The position numbers were made by a program, and so were the translations under genes. From Candidatus Woesearchaeota archaeon (GTDB taxonomy: Archaea > Nanobdellota > Nanobdellia > Woesearchaeales > DSVV01), in the NCBI GenBank assembly GCA_016215305.1, contig JACRKI010000128.1, positions 1 to 11,629 on the forward strand: a stretch of 11,629 nt of DNA, read 5' to 3'. Each line of letters starts with the position of its first letter. Position 1 is the first letter of the stretch. The notes under the pieces were generated by a model. The model saw nothing but the letters and a program-made list of their open reading frames with translations. It did no database searches and was not told the DNA's origin. This document shows, piece by piece, positions 1 to 4,917 of the stretch.

Positions 1-842
1 CATTGCTCGACAAATGATTCGTCTGGCAACAAGTAGTGCACTCTCGTGAGCAGATTGAACTTATTTTTGTCAGCAACACATTCTTCATAACTGGGCATGA
101 TTCGAATATCTTTTGCAATTTCTGTTTTCTTTACTCTAAACGCGACACCTTCAATGCTTGCAAGATGAAGTTTTGGTTTTATTTTTTCAAATAAAAAATT
201 GGGAGATGACTTGATTGTATTTTTTACTGCATTCAGCTTGTCATCTCGATTTGTCATCTCCAACAATTTTTTATCATCTGAAAATTCAACAATGGTTTTC
301 ATTCGGTCGAGCAAAGTAAGTATTGCTCGCTCTGTTGATCCAAATAACAAAAGGTCTGCTTTAGTATCGTTGAGAACTCCTCTTCTTAAGATATTGTATT
401 TGTAATCAAAATGCGTGAATCGCCTGATAGTTGCTTCAACGCCGCCAATTACTGTAATGCATCCTTTGAAAAGATTTTTGAGGTTCTGCGTGTAGACCAT
501 CAACGCTCGTTCTGGGACAAGCACATTTTCTCTTTTCTTGAGCATCGGCGTATAATTCGCGAGCATGGAATCAAGCAAACCACTGGTGATGCAGAAAAAA
601 TATTTTGGTTTGCCGCACATTTGATAATCGCGGTCTGTCAACGGCTGTCCTATAATTCCTACTTTGTATCCTTTTGCGTCAAGCAGTCTGCTGAGCATCG
701 CAATGCCGCTTAATGGATGATCGTAATACGGATCGCCTGTCACGAAGATGACGTCGAACTGCTGGAAGTTTTTGTCTTTATTATTATCTTTGTAATAGAC
801 TTTTCCTTCGTCGCTGGTTGTGGGTAAAAATAATGGTTTCAT
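1..842 (-). CDS. ygiQ: YgiQ-family radical SAM protein, N-terminal part (runs off the window)
   Basis: Reading the minus strand from the ATG at 842 gives 280 uninterrupted codons that leave the window at base 1, so the C-terminal part is missing. The visible region matches the N-terminal domain of the YgiQ (UPF0313) family: FLPTT at residues 5-9, a VIFVTGDPYYDHP segment at 31-43, GYKVGIIGQP at 58-67, TSGLLDSMLANYTP at 86-99, VIGGVEATIRRF at 131-142 and KADLLLFGSTERA at 161-173. Family members carry a radical SAM CxxxCxxC cluster further downstream; that part would lie outside the window, so catalytic competence cannot be judged. The cellular substrate of YgiQ proteins is not established. The ATG at 842 is preferred because a TATA-like element is centred about 26 nt upstream and there is no Shine-Dalgarno sequence, which indicates a leaderless mRNA. 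It is divergent from dus across a 238-bp gap. Confidence 0.85.
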   Translation of the reverse strand, partial: MKPLFLPTTSDEGKVYYKDNNKDKNFQQFDVIFVTGDPYYDHPLSGIAMLSRLLDAKGYKVGIIGQPLTDRDYQMCGKPKYFFCITSGLLDSMLANYTPMLKKRENVLVPERALMVYTQNLKNLFKGCITVIGGVEATIRRFTHFDYKYNILRRGVLNDTKADLLLFGSTERAILTLLDRMKTIVEFSDDKKLLEMTNRDDKLNAVKNTIKSSPNFLFEKIKPKLHLASIEGVAFRVKKTEIAKDIRIMPSYEECVADKNKFNLLTRVHYLLPDESFVEQ

Positions 843-864
843 GTTTGGAAGAATGTATGGTTTG

Positions 865-872
865 TTTAAATG
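865..872 (-). promoter_or_regulatory. TATA box of the ygiQ-like gene
   Basis: The minus strand reads CATTTAAAC here, centred about 26 nt before the ATG at 842. At that distance transcription would begin at or next to the start codon, so the message is probably leaderless. Confidence 0.6.
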
Positions 873-953
873 GTTTGCCTAAAAAGCGCAACAACTTTTA
901 TCTTATAATACCGGACGCAAGTAATTAATATTCATCGAAAAAAAAATAATTAC

Positions 954-1016
954 ATGCCTCGCCAAGTCTTTACTGGTCCGTGTTATGTTCTCTTGTTCGT
1001 GTATCTGTCTGCATAG
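954..1016 (+). CDS. Possible 20-codon leaderless small ORF upstream of dus
   Basis: ATG at 954 opens a 20-residue frame (MPRQVFTGPCYVLLFVYLSA) ending at TAG 1014-1016. A TATA-like ATTAATATT (924-932) is centred 26 nt upstream, the same spacing as the real leaderless genes nearby. The ATG follows an A-tract and TAATTAC. A similar A-tract/TAATTAT/ATG arrangement precedes another 20-codon frame at 8643-8705. The two peptides are not similar, and frames this short arise often by chance, so this is only a candidate leader peptide or small transcript. Confidence 0.15.
   Translation: MPRQVFTGPCYVLLFVYLSA
975..1001 (+). repeat. Dispersed GTTCGTG-type repeat, copy 1
   Basis: The stretch GGTCCGTGTTATGTTCTC followed by TTGTTCGTG resembles two further intergenic stretches, at 2241-2270 and 8734-8759. 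In all three a GTYCSTG heptamer is followed by a T-rich spacer and a perfect TTGTTCGTG or CTGTTCGTG. All copies lie in intergenic DNA upstream of a gene. A short inverted pair, GTAATTA (921-927) and TAATTAC (947-953), sits to its left. Confidence 0.45.
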
Positions 1017-1049
1017 AAAGATACTTGCTTTCTTTCTGACATAGAAACA

Positions 1050-1056
1050 TTTATTA
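1050..1056 (+). promoter_or_regulatory. TATA box of dus
   Basis: TTTATTA, centred about 28 nt before the ATG at 1081, with a purine-rich GAAAC upstream that could serve as the BRE. There is no Shine-Dalgarno sequence between it and the start, consistent with leaderless initiation. Confidence 0.55.
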
Positions 1057-1080
1057 CCTTCTTGGAAATCTACATTCTTT

Positions 1081-1914
1081 ATGAAACTCTTCCTTGCTCC
1101 ACTCGAAGGTGTCAGTGACTGCGCATTTCGAACACTTTGCTACAACCATGGCGCTGATTTGACATTCACAGAAATGATTCGCGTTGATAGTTTAGTTCGG
1201 CAAAACAAAGCAACGCTCGCTCTTCTTGATCTCAAAAATAATGTTCCAACAGGGATTCAACTGCTTGCGATAAAACCAGCAAGCGCGCAAGAATTTGTCA
1301 AGATGTTTCCTTCTTTTGATTTTGTTCGCGCTCCAGAGCAAATCAATCTCAACTGCGGCTGTCCAAGCCCAGACGTGATTCGTCAAGGCGGCGGCGCTGC
1401 GCTTGTCAAACGCGTTCAACGGCTGCAGGAACTCATCACTATTTTTCGCAAACTTTCGCTTCCTGTCACTCTGAAGATTCGTCTTGGATTAAACTCCTAT
1501 GAAAAAAAGCACAACGTCTATTTGAACCTCATCAAAAACGTCGACGCGGACGCGTTTATTGTGCATGCGAGAGATGCGCGGCAATCTTCAAAAGAAAAAG
1601 CAGACTGGAGTGTTTTTGAGGAATGCATTGCAACAGGAAAAAATATTATTCCCAACGGTGATATTTCTGAAAAAGAACACCTTGCGCATTTTCGACAGCT
1701 TGGAGTCAAAGAAGTGATGATTGGAAGAGCAGCTGTTCGAAATCCGTCAGTGTTTGCGTATTTGAAAGGAAAGGAACGTGTTTCGATTGCTAACCTTCGT
1801 GAAGAATATCACCTATTGTGTAAGGAATATCCAAATAATTTGAAGTATAAGGAGAATGTTCTTTCGTATTTAGGAAAGGAAGAAGGGATTCATAGCAGGA
1901 AATGGTTGATGTGA
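1081..1914 (+). CDS. dus: tRNA-dihydrouridine synthase (Dus family)
   Basis: Encodes a 277-residue FMN enzyme of the Dus family, which reduces uridine to 5,6-dihydrouridine in tRNA using a nicotinamide cofactor. The TIM-barrel signature is clear. APLEGVSD at residues 6-13 is the phosphate/FMN entry strand. NCGCPSPDVIRQGGGAAL at 91-108 contains the catalytic Cys94 in the NxGCP context. LKIRLG (Lys132) and FIVHAR (His162) are the FMN- and uracil-contacting positions, and NGDI (192-195) and MIGRAAVRNP (213-222) are the late barrel loops. At 277 residues it is shorter than the usual 310-350, and the shortfall is in the C-terminal helical RNA-binding domain, of which only about 45 residues follow the barrel. 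The ATG at 1081 sits about 28 nt after a TATA box. Codon use is GC-richer by eye than in the accessory genes that follow. Which tRNA position it modifies cannot be told from sequence. Confidence 0.92.
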   Translation: MKLFLAPLEGVSDCAFRTLCYNHGADLTFTEMIRVDSLVRQNKATLALLDLKNNVPTGIQLLAIKPASAQEFVKMFPSFDFVRAPEQINLNCGCPSPDVIRQGGGAALVKRVQRLQELITIFRKLSLPVTLKIRLGLNSYEKKHNVYLNLIKNVDADAFIVHARDARQSSKEKADWSVFEECIATGKNIIPNGDISEKEHLAHFRQLGVKEVMIGRAAVRNPSVFAYLKGKERVSIANLREEYHLLCKEYPNNLKYKENVLSYLGKEEGIHSRKWLM

Positions 1915-1930
1915 ATCATCTGCTTTTTGT

Positions 1931-1971
1931 CGAACCAGCAACGCTCTGGCGAACACAATAATTATTATTTT
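1931..1971 (+). repeat. Long dispersed repeat, left arm, copy A
   Basis: These 41 bases begin CGAACCAGCAACGCTCTGG. They match 8535-8574 in the same orientation, with the last 25 bases (1947-1971 against 8550-8574) identical and the first part differing by a few substitutions and one indel. The repeat starts 16 bp after the dus stop codon. Its AT-rich right half, AATAATTATTATTTT, is partly self-complementary. Confidence 0.75.
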
Positions 1972-1976
1972 GGAAA

Positions 1977-2201
1977 TTATCTTTCAGCATTATTCTTTTC
2001 AAAGATATTCTTCAATGTTTCATCAAAATTCTTATTTATACTTATCCCAATTTTTCCAGATGAAAAAGAAGCAAAAGAAAAATTGGGTCCCCTGAGATAA
2101 GTTTTGTCAGGCGAATCTAAGCTTCTCTTATATTCAAGGACACAATTAATTAAGCAAACAAGTGTCCTTGAATAGATTGTGGAGGACATGAGATTATTCA
2201 A
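1977..2201 (-). CDS. Doubtful 74-residue ORF with a TTG start and a buried Shine-Dalgarno sequence
   Basis: The minus-strand frame runs from TTG 2201 to TAA 1977 and has no recognisable homology. Its C-terminal third (GKIGISINKNFDETLKNIF and onward) reads like a plausible amphipathic protein segment, whereas the N-terminal half overlaps two perfect inverted repeats. A strong GGAGGAG lies 8 nt before the TTG; an in-frame ATG at 2189 is further away. The Shine-Dalgarno sequence is in the 5' arm of an 11-bp hairpin whose 3' arm, TCCTCCACAAT on this strand, falls inside the coding frame, so translation could be hairpin-controlled. No good TATA box is placed for it. It may be a small regulated gene, a decayed gene, or a chance frame in structured DNA. 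Confidence 0.25.
   Translation of the reverse strand: MNNLMSSTIYSRTLVCLINCVLEYKRSLDSPDKTYLRGPNFSFASFSSGKIGISINKNFDETLKNIFEKNNAER
2046..2087. repeat. Inverted repeat/hairpin I (11-bp perfect stem)
   Basis: CCCAATTTTTC (2046-2056) is perfectly complementary to GAAAAATTGGG (2077-2087) across a 20-nt A-rich loop. It is the first of three perfect stems within 180 bp. Confidence 0.75.
2131..2174. repeat. Inverted repeat/hairpin II (13-bp perfect stem)
   Basis: TATTCAAGGACAC (2131-2143) pairs perfectly with GTGTCCTTGAATA (2162-2174) across an 18-nt AT-rich loop. This is the longest perfect stem in the window. No oligo-T tract follows on either strand, so it is not a simple intrinsic terminator. 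Confidence 0.8.
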
Positions 2202-2221
2202 TTGTTTATCTCCTCCACAAT
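2176..2221. repeat. Inverted repeat/hairpin III (11-bp perfect stem) covering a GGAGGAG
   Basis: ATTGTGGAGGA (2176-2186) pairs perfectly with TCCTCCACAAT (2211-2221) across a 24-nt loop, 1 bp after hairpin II. In minus-strand RNA the 5' arm holds GGAGGA and the 3' arm holds UCCUCC, the same sequence type as the anti-Shine-Dalgarno end of 16S rRNA. The TTG (2201) and ATG (2189) codons lie in the loop. Confidence 0.75.
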
Positions 2222-2240
2222 AGTTCGTGTACCTGTTTCT

Positions 2241-2270
2241 TTGTTCCTGTGTTTATTCTCTTTGTTCGTG
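2241..2270 (+). repeat. Dispersed GTTCGTG-type repeat, copy 2 (right arm of element A)
   Basis: TTGTTCCTGTGTTTATTCTC followed by TTTGTTCGTG aligns with 8734-8759 (TTGTTCGTGTGTTTTTTCTG then TTCGTG) and more loosely with 975-1001. Together with the left arm at 1931-1971 it brackets hairpins I-III, so 1931-2270 can be viewed as one composite element with conserved ends and a variable centre. Another GTTCGTG occurs at 2223-2229. Confidence 0.5.
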
Positions 2271-2301
2271 TTATGTGAATAACATTTAAGAGAATTTTGA
2301 G

Positions 2302-2338
2302 AAAAAATCACTTTCTGATATACAGCAGGTGATTTTTT
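2302..2338 (-). terminator. Terminator-like hairpin after vapC
   Basis: AAAAAATCAC (2302-2311) and GTGATTTTTT (2329-2338) form a 10-bp perfect stem with a 17-nt loop. Read on the minus strand it begins at the vapC stop codon and ends in TGATTTTTT, giving a hairpin with a T6 run as expected for termination of the vapBC message. By symmetry it could also act on plus-strand transcription. Confidence 0.6.
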
Positions 2339-2744
2339 ATGGCTGTCTTACTTTAATTATTGAAACTTTATTAAAATCCGCGTCCTGTGAAATAAGTGTA
2401 TCAATTCCATTATTCACCATAGATGAAACAACAAGACTATCGTCAAAATCAAGTTTATACTTATCCCGATATTCCGCTGCTTTTATCATCTCCGCAAATG
2501 AGGGACGCAGGACAGTCAAATTATTTATGCTATTGAGAAACAAAATAAAATTCTTCATCAAAGAAGAATCTTTTGTCTTATATTGGATCTGCAAAAGGCA
2601 AGCATAAACAATAAAATCAGAAGTATATCCATGATAATCACCATTATTGATATCAAGCAAGAGCTTCTTACAATTCTCACTCTTTTTATCTCTGAGAGCG
2701 ACTTCCAAAAAAATGTTCGCGTCAAGAAAGATTATTTTATCCAT
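2337..2744 (-). CDS. vapC: VapC-like PIN-domain toxin
   Basis: A 135-residue PIN-domain protein, the presumed ribonuclease toxin of the pair. FLDANIFLE (residues 6-14) holds the first catalytic Asp8. LDFDDSLVVSSM (98-109) supplies Asp101/Asp102, and LISQDADFNKV (117-127) supplies Asp121. The usual second acidic residue, a Glu about six residues after the conserved Ser of the TSD motif, appears to be Ala48 here (TSDFIVYACL, 41-50), which may weaken metal binding; Asp43 or Asp99 could compensate, so loss of activity is not certain. Its ATG at 2744 overlaps the end of vapB by 13 bp. A GAGG about 10 nt upstream, inside vapB, fits translation from a shared message. Targets of VapC toxins are typically tRNA or rRNA, but none can be inferred here. 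Confidence 0.85.
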   Translation of the reverse strand: MDKIIFLDANIFLEVALRDKKSENCKKLLLDINNGDYHGYTSDFIVYACLLQIQYKTKDSSLMKNFILFLNSINNLTVLRPSFAEMIKAAEYRDKYKLDFDDSLVVSSMVNNGIDTLISQDADFNKVSIIKVRQP

Positions 2745-2989
2745 AATTTCGCTGCCTCATGCTGTAATTGCACTGCTGTATACTTCCCTCTTACACGAGA
2801 CAAAATCCCTTCAATTAATGTAAACGGATCTTTTACTTTTGGCAAACTTGGGTTTTGCTGTTTTATCCAAATGCTTATTGCTTCTTCGCTTGCTTTTTTT
2901 ATAGATCCTTTTGAAAAACCATATCTCCTCATCGCTAACTCTCTAAACTGCTGCTCCAACTCATTTCCAAACTCGACTTTTAGTACCAT
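2732..2989 (-). CDS. vapB: VapB-type ribbon-helix-helix antitoxin
   Basis: An 85-residue antitoxin. The N-terminal 42 residues (VLKVEFGNELEQQFRELAM, then a basic turn RRYGFSKGSIKKASEEAISIWI) have the strand-helix-helix layout of archaeal RHH DNA-binding proteins. The C-terminal tail (DPFTLIEGILSRV, then TAVQLQHEAAKLW at 71-83) matches the segment that archaeal antitoxins of this class use to bind the PIN toxin. The ATG at 2989 is supported by a TATA box 25-32 nt upstream and by an operator-like palindrome and direct repeat between them, fitting autorepression by the VapBC complex. The gene is first in the operon. The assignment to VapB is by architecture and partner rather than by a database match. 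Confidence 0.82.
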   Translation of the reverse strand: MVLKVEFGNELEQQFRELAMRRYGFSKGSIKKASEEAISIWIKQQNPSLPKVKDPFTLIEGILSRVRGKYTAVQLQHEAAKLWIK

Positions 2990-2994
2990 ACGTA

Positions 2995-3014
2995 CTTATG
3001 GACATAAGGACATA
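2995..3014. promoter_or_regulatory. Putative VapB operator
   Basis: CTTATG-GA-CATAAG (2995-3008) is a perfect palindrome. It overlaps a direct repeat, GGACATAA then GGACATA (3000-3014), with 8-bp spacing. It lies between the TATA box and the ATG of vapB, exactly where an RHH repressor would block initiation. RHH antitoxins are known to bind short tandem or inverted sites; the binding itself is inferred. Confidence 0.6.
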
Positions 3015-3021
3015 TTTAAAT
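3014..3021 (-). promoter_or_regulatory. TATA box of vapBC
   Basis: ATTTAAAT, centred about 28 nt upstream of the vapB ATG at 2989, suggesting a leaderless vapBC transcript. Confidence 0.65.
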
Positions 3022-3096
3022 GTTTTGTTTTTTTCATTATTTTTTTTGCTATCTGATAGTATTTCGAAATGCATACCAACGAGTTTGCTCTCTAAA

Positions 3097-4821
3097 TCAA
3101 GCATGTGCCATTTTTACTGCCGCAAGAATTTCTCCTGCATGCTGATATCGATCTGCTGGATTATATTGGATACATTTTCTTATAATTTCTTTGTACTTCT
3201 CAGGAATTACCCGGCTTTGTTCTATTCTTTGATAGATTGCATCATATGTCTTGGGATTGACGATCCTTTTTGCTATCCTTTTTTTCTCTTCGCTTTCATT
3301 TATTGTTGGAATATCTAAAAATGGATGATCTTTCATATACATTTGATAAAGGACAATCCCAAAAGAAAATACATCAACTGCCGCGGATACTCTCCCATCA
3401 GTAATCACTTCTGGCGCACTATATTTTCTCGCGCCAAAGGACTTTACACGTGCAATACCATTCTTTAATTGTTTGACGAGTTCAAGGTCACTTACTTTAA
3501 CTGCGTCTTTGGATAATATGGAAGAAGGATTTGCAATGAAGCTGTAAGGAATGAGTATATTCTTTGGTTTAATATCTCTATGCGCGCAGGATTCATCATG
3601 GATATGTTTCATGCCTTCTAGAATGTGCATGCAAAGAAATTTTAAAAATTCTTCTTGCGGGATTTTTATTTCATGATCTTCAATGTGATATGCACTTTTG
3701 ATAAGCGTATCGAGTGTTATTCCTTCGACATATTCTTCAATAACATAATTTCTTCCATTATTACTTCCATCAACATAAGTTCTGCTCTCAAATAGTTTTC
3801 CCCTCTGGTAATATCTGGCCACATTTTTATGATGTAATTTTCTTCCTGCCTCTGCTTCTTTTCCTGCAAAGCCATCTTCTCCATACTCTTTTAGTTTGTT
3901 TCTTCTGTTTTCGCTTGTAACATCTTCTTTTTCTTTATCAATTTTTATAGCAACATCACATTTGTCAGTTTCATCCCATGCCTTGTAAACTCTTCTTCCA
4001 TGACCTTCGCCGATTTTGGAGATTATGGTGTAATCTGAAATATCAATATCTGCACACTCCTCTGCTTCTTTGACACGCGATCTTTTTTCTCTGCTTGTTT
4101 TGTACTCTTCTCTACCTAAAAGAACAAAAAAATCAAAGAAGAAACTGCTCGGAAGCTTATCATATTTCCAACTCAGCGAAGAAACAGCACTATTATAATC
4201 TTTTAGCTTGGTAAGTAATTCAGAAAAATCTTGCATCTCTTCATCATTTAATAAAGGAAGATTATGAACTATTAACAGAATATTCTTAAGATTACCATAA
4301 CTTGCGGCACTACCAAATTTAAAATCATCATACGAAGAGGAACCGCCTTGGTGTTCAGCTCTCATAACCTCAACAGCAAAGGAAGGCAAATATGTGTTTT
4401 CATCATTAGATATTTCTACTCCAAGTTTTATTAAATAGTTTAATGTTTGATTTATTGCTCTTTCTAGTTCTAAATCAGCTTCTCTCTCTTCCAAAGTAAT
4501 ACTTTCAAAAAAAATTTTTGTGGGAATACTTATAACTAATTGAAGAAGCTGTTTGATAGAATCATCATATCTTTTTAGTTCTTGTATGTATTGTTTTAAA
4601 TCTTCTTTCACAAAAGTTTGTCTTGCTGCATAAATCTCGCCATGTCCATCTTTCTTGTCAGTTTCATCCACAACAGCATACAACAAATCACAATACGCCT
4701 GCCACTGGAAATCATGCTCAAAAGAAATGTCTGCTGAAGAAGTTGCCTGTTCGAAGAGTGGACGAATACTTTCTTTCACTTTATCTTCAAGGACAATTTC
4801 ATCCAACCTTTTCTGTACCAT
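3097..4821 (-). CDS. Hanks-type Ser/Thr protein kinase with an unrecognised N-terminal domain
   Basis: 574 residues from the ATG at 4821; a TTG one codon upstream extends the frame but lacks support, while a TATA box is centred 27 nt before the ATG. Residues 1-255 are mostly helical and charged with no domain I recognise. Residues about 264-570 are a eukaryotic-like kinase fold: glycine loop IGEGHGRRVYKA (third Gly shifted by one), VAIK with Lys293, helix-C Glu322 or Glu324, HRDIKPKNIL (catalytic Asp416, Asn421), SDLE in place of DFG (Asp445 kept), APE (469-471), DVFSFG (Asp483) and PADRY (Arg558). Every phosphotransfer residue is present, so it is probably active, but DFG is replaced by DLE. 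The activation segment is short. There is no clear membrane helix or signal, so it is probably cytosolic. It is divergent from the first propeller lipoprotein with back-to-back promoters. Substrates are unknown. Confidence 0.88.
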   Translation of the reverse strand: MVQKRLDEIVLEDKVKESIRPLFEQATSSADISFEHDFQWQAYCDLLYAVVDETDKKDGHGEIYAARQTFVKEDLKQYIQELKRYDDSIKQLLQLVISIPTKIFFESITLEEREADLELERAINQTLNYLIKLGVEISNDENTYLPSFAVEVMRAEHQGGSSSYDDFKFGSAASYGNLKNILLIVHNLPLLNDEEMQDFSELLTKLKDYNSAVSSLSWKYDKLPSSFFFDFFVLLGREEYKTSREKRSRVKEAEECADIDISDYTIISKIGEGHGRRVYKAWDETDKCDVAIKIDKEKEDVTSENRRNKLKEYGEDGFAGKEAEAGRKLHHKNVARYYQRGKLFESRTYVDGSNNGRNYVIEEYVEGITLDTLIKSAYHIEDHEIKIPQEEFLKFLCMHILEGMKHIHDESCAHRDIKPKNILIPYSFIANPSSILSKDAVKVSDLELVKQLKNGIARVKSFGARKYSAPEVITDGRVSAAVDVFSFGIVLYQMYMKDHPFLDIPTINESEEKKRIAKRIVNPKTYDAIYQRIEQSRVIPEKYKEIIRKCIQYNPADRYQHAGEILAAVKMAHA

Positions 4822-4843
4822 CAAGGCAGAGTAATCCTTTTCC

Positions 4844-4853
4844 TATTTTAAAT
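4844..4853 (-). promoter_or_regulatory. TATA box of the kinase gene
   Basis: The minus strand reads ATTTAAAATA, centred about 27 nt upstream of the ATG at 4821. This spacing favours that ATG over the TTG at 4824 and indicates a leaderless mRNA. It lies only about 12 bp from the oppositely oriented TATA box of the lipoprotein gene. Confidence 0.65.
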
Positions 4854-4864
4854 CTTTGTGCATA

Positions 4865-4875
4865 ATATTTAATAA
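4865..4875 (+). promoter_or_regulatory. TATA box of propeller lipoprotein A
   Basis: ATATTTAATAA, centred near 4870, predicts a start site near 4896 in CATTATTATAT. That gives a leader of about 22 nt containing GGGAGGA (4904-4910), 8 nt before the ATG. The same CATTATTATA and GGAGGAAACAAAAA leader precedes the paralogue at 7688. Confidence 0.6.
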
Positions 4876-4917
4876 CTCTAACGAACTCCTCTCATTATTA
4901 TATGGGAGGAAACAAAA

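Noticed and set aside
411..713. Plus-strand 100-codon frame
   Set aside because: It lies antisense to the ygiQ-like gene, whose minus-strand translation shows clear family motifs, and it has no promoter or ribosome site.
1931..2270. Integron attC site or retron RNA
   Set aside because: Hairpins and repeats superficially suggest these, but no integron integrase or reverse transcriptase gene is in the window and the characteristic core motifs are not evident.
2583..3056. Plus-strand 157-codon frame opposite vapB/vapC
   Set aside because: The minus-strand products match antitoxin and toxin architecture with promoter, operator and terminator in the right places; the plus frame is an antisense shadow with low-complexity content.
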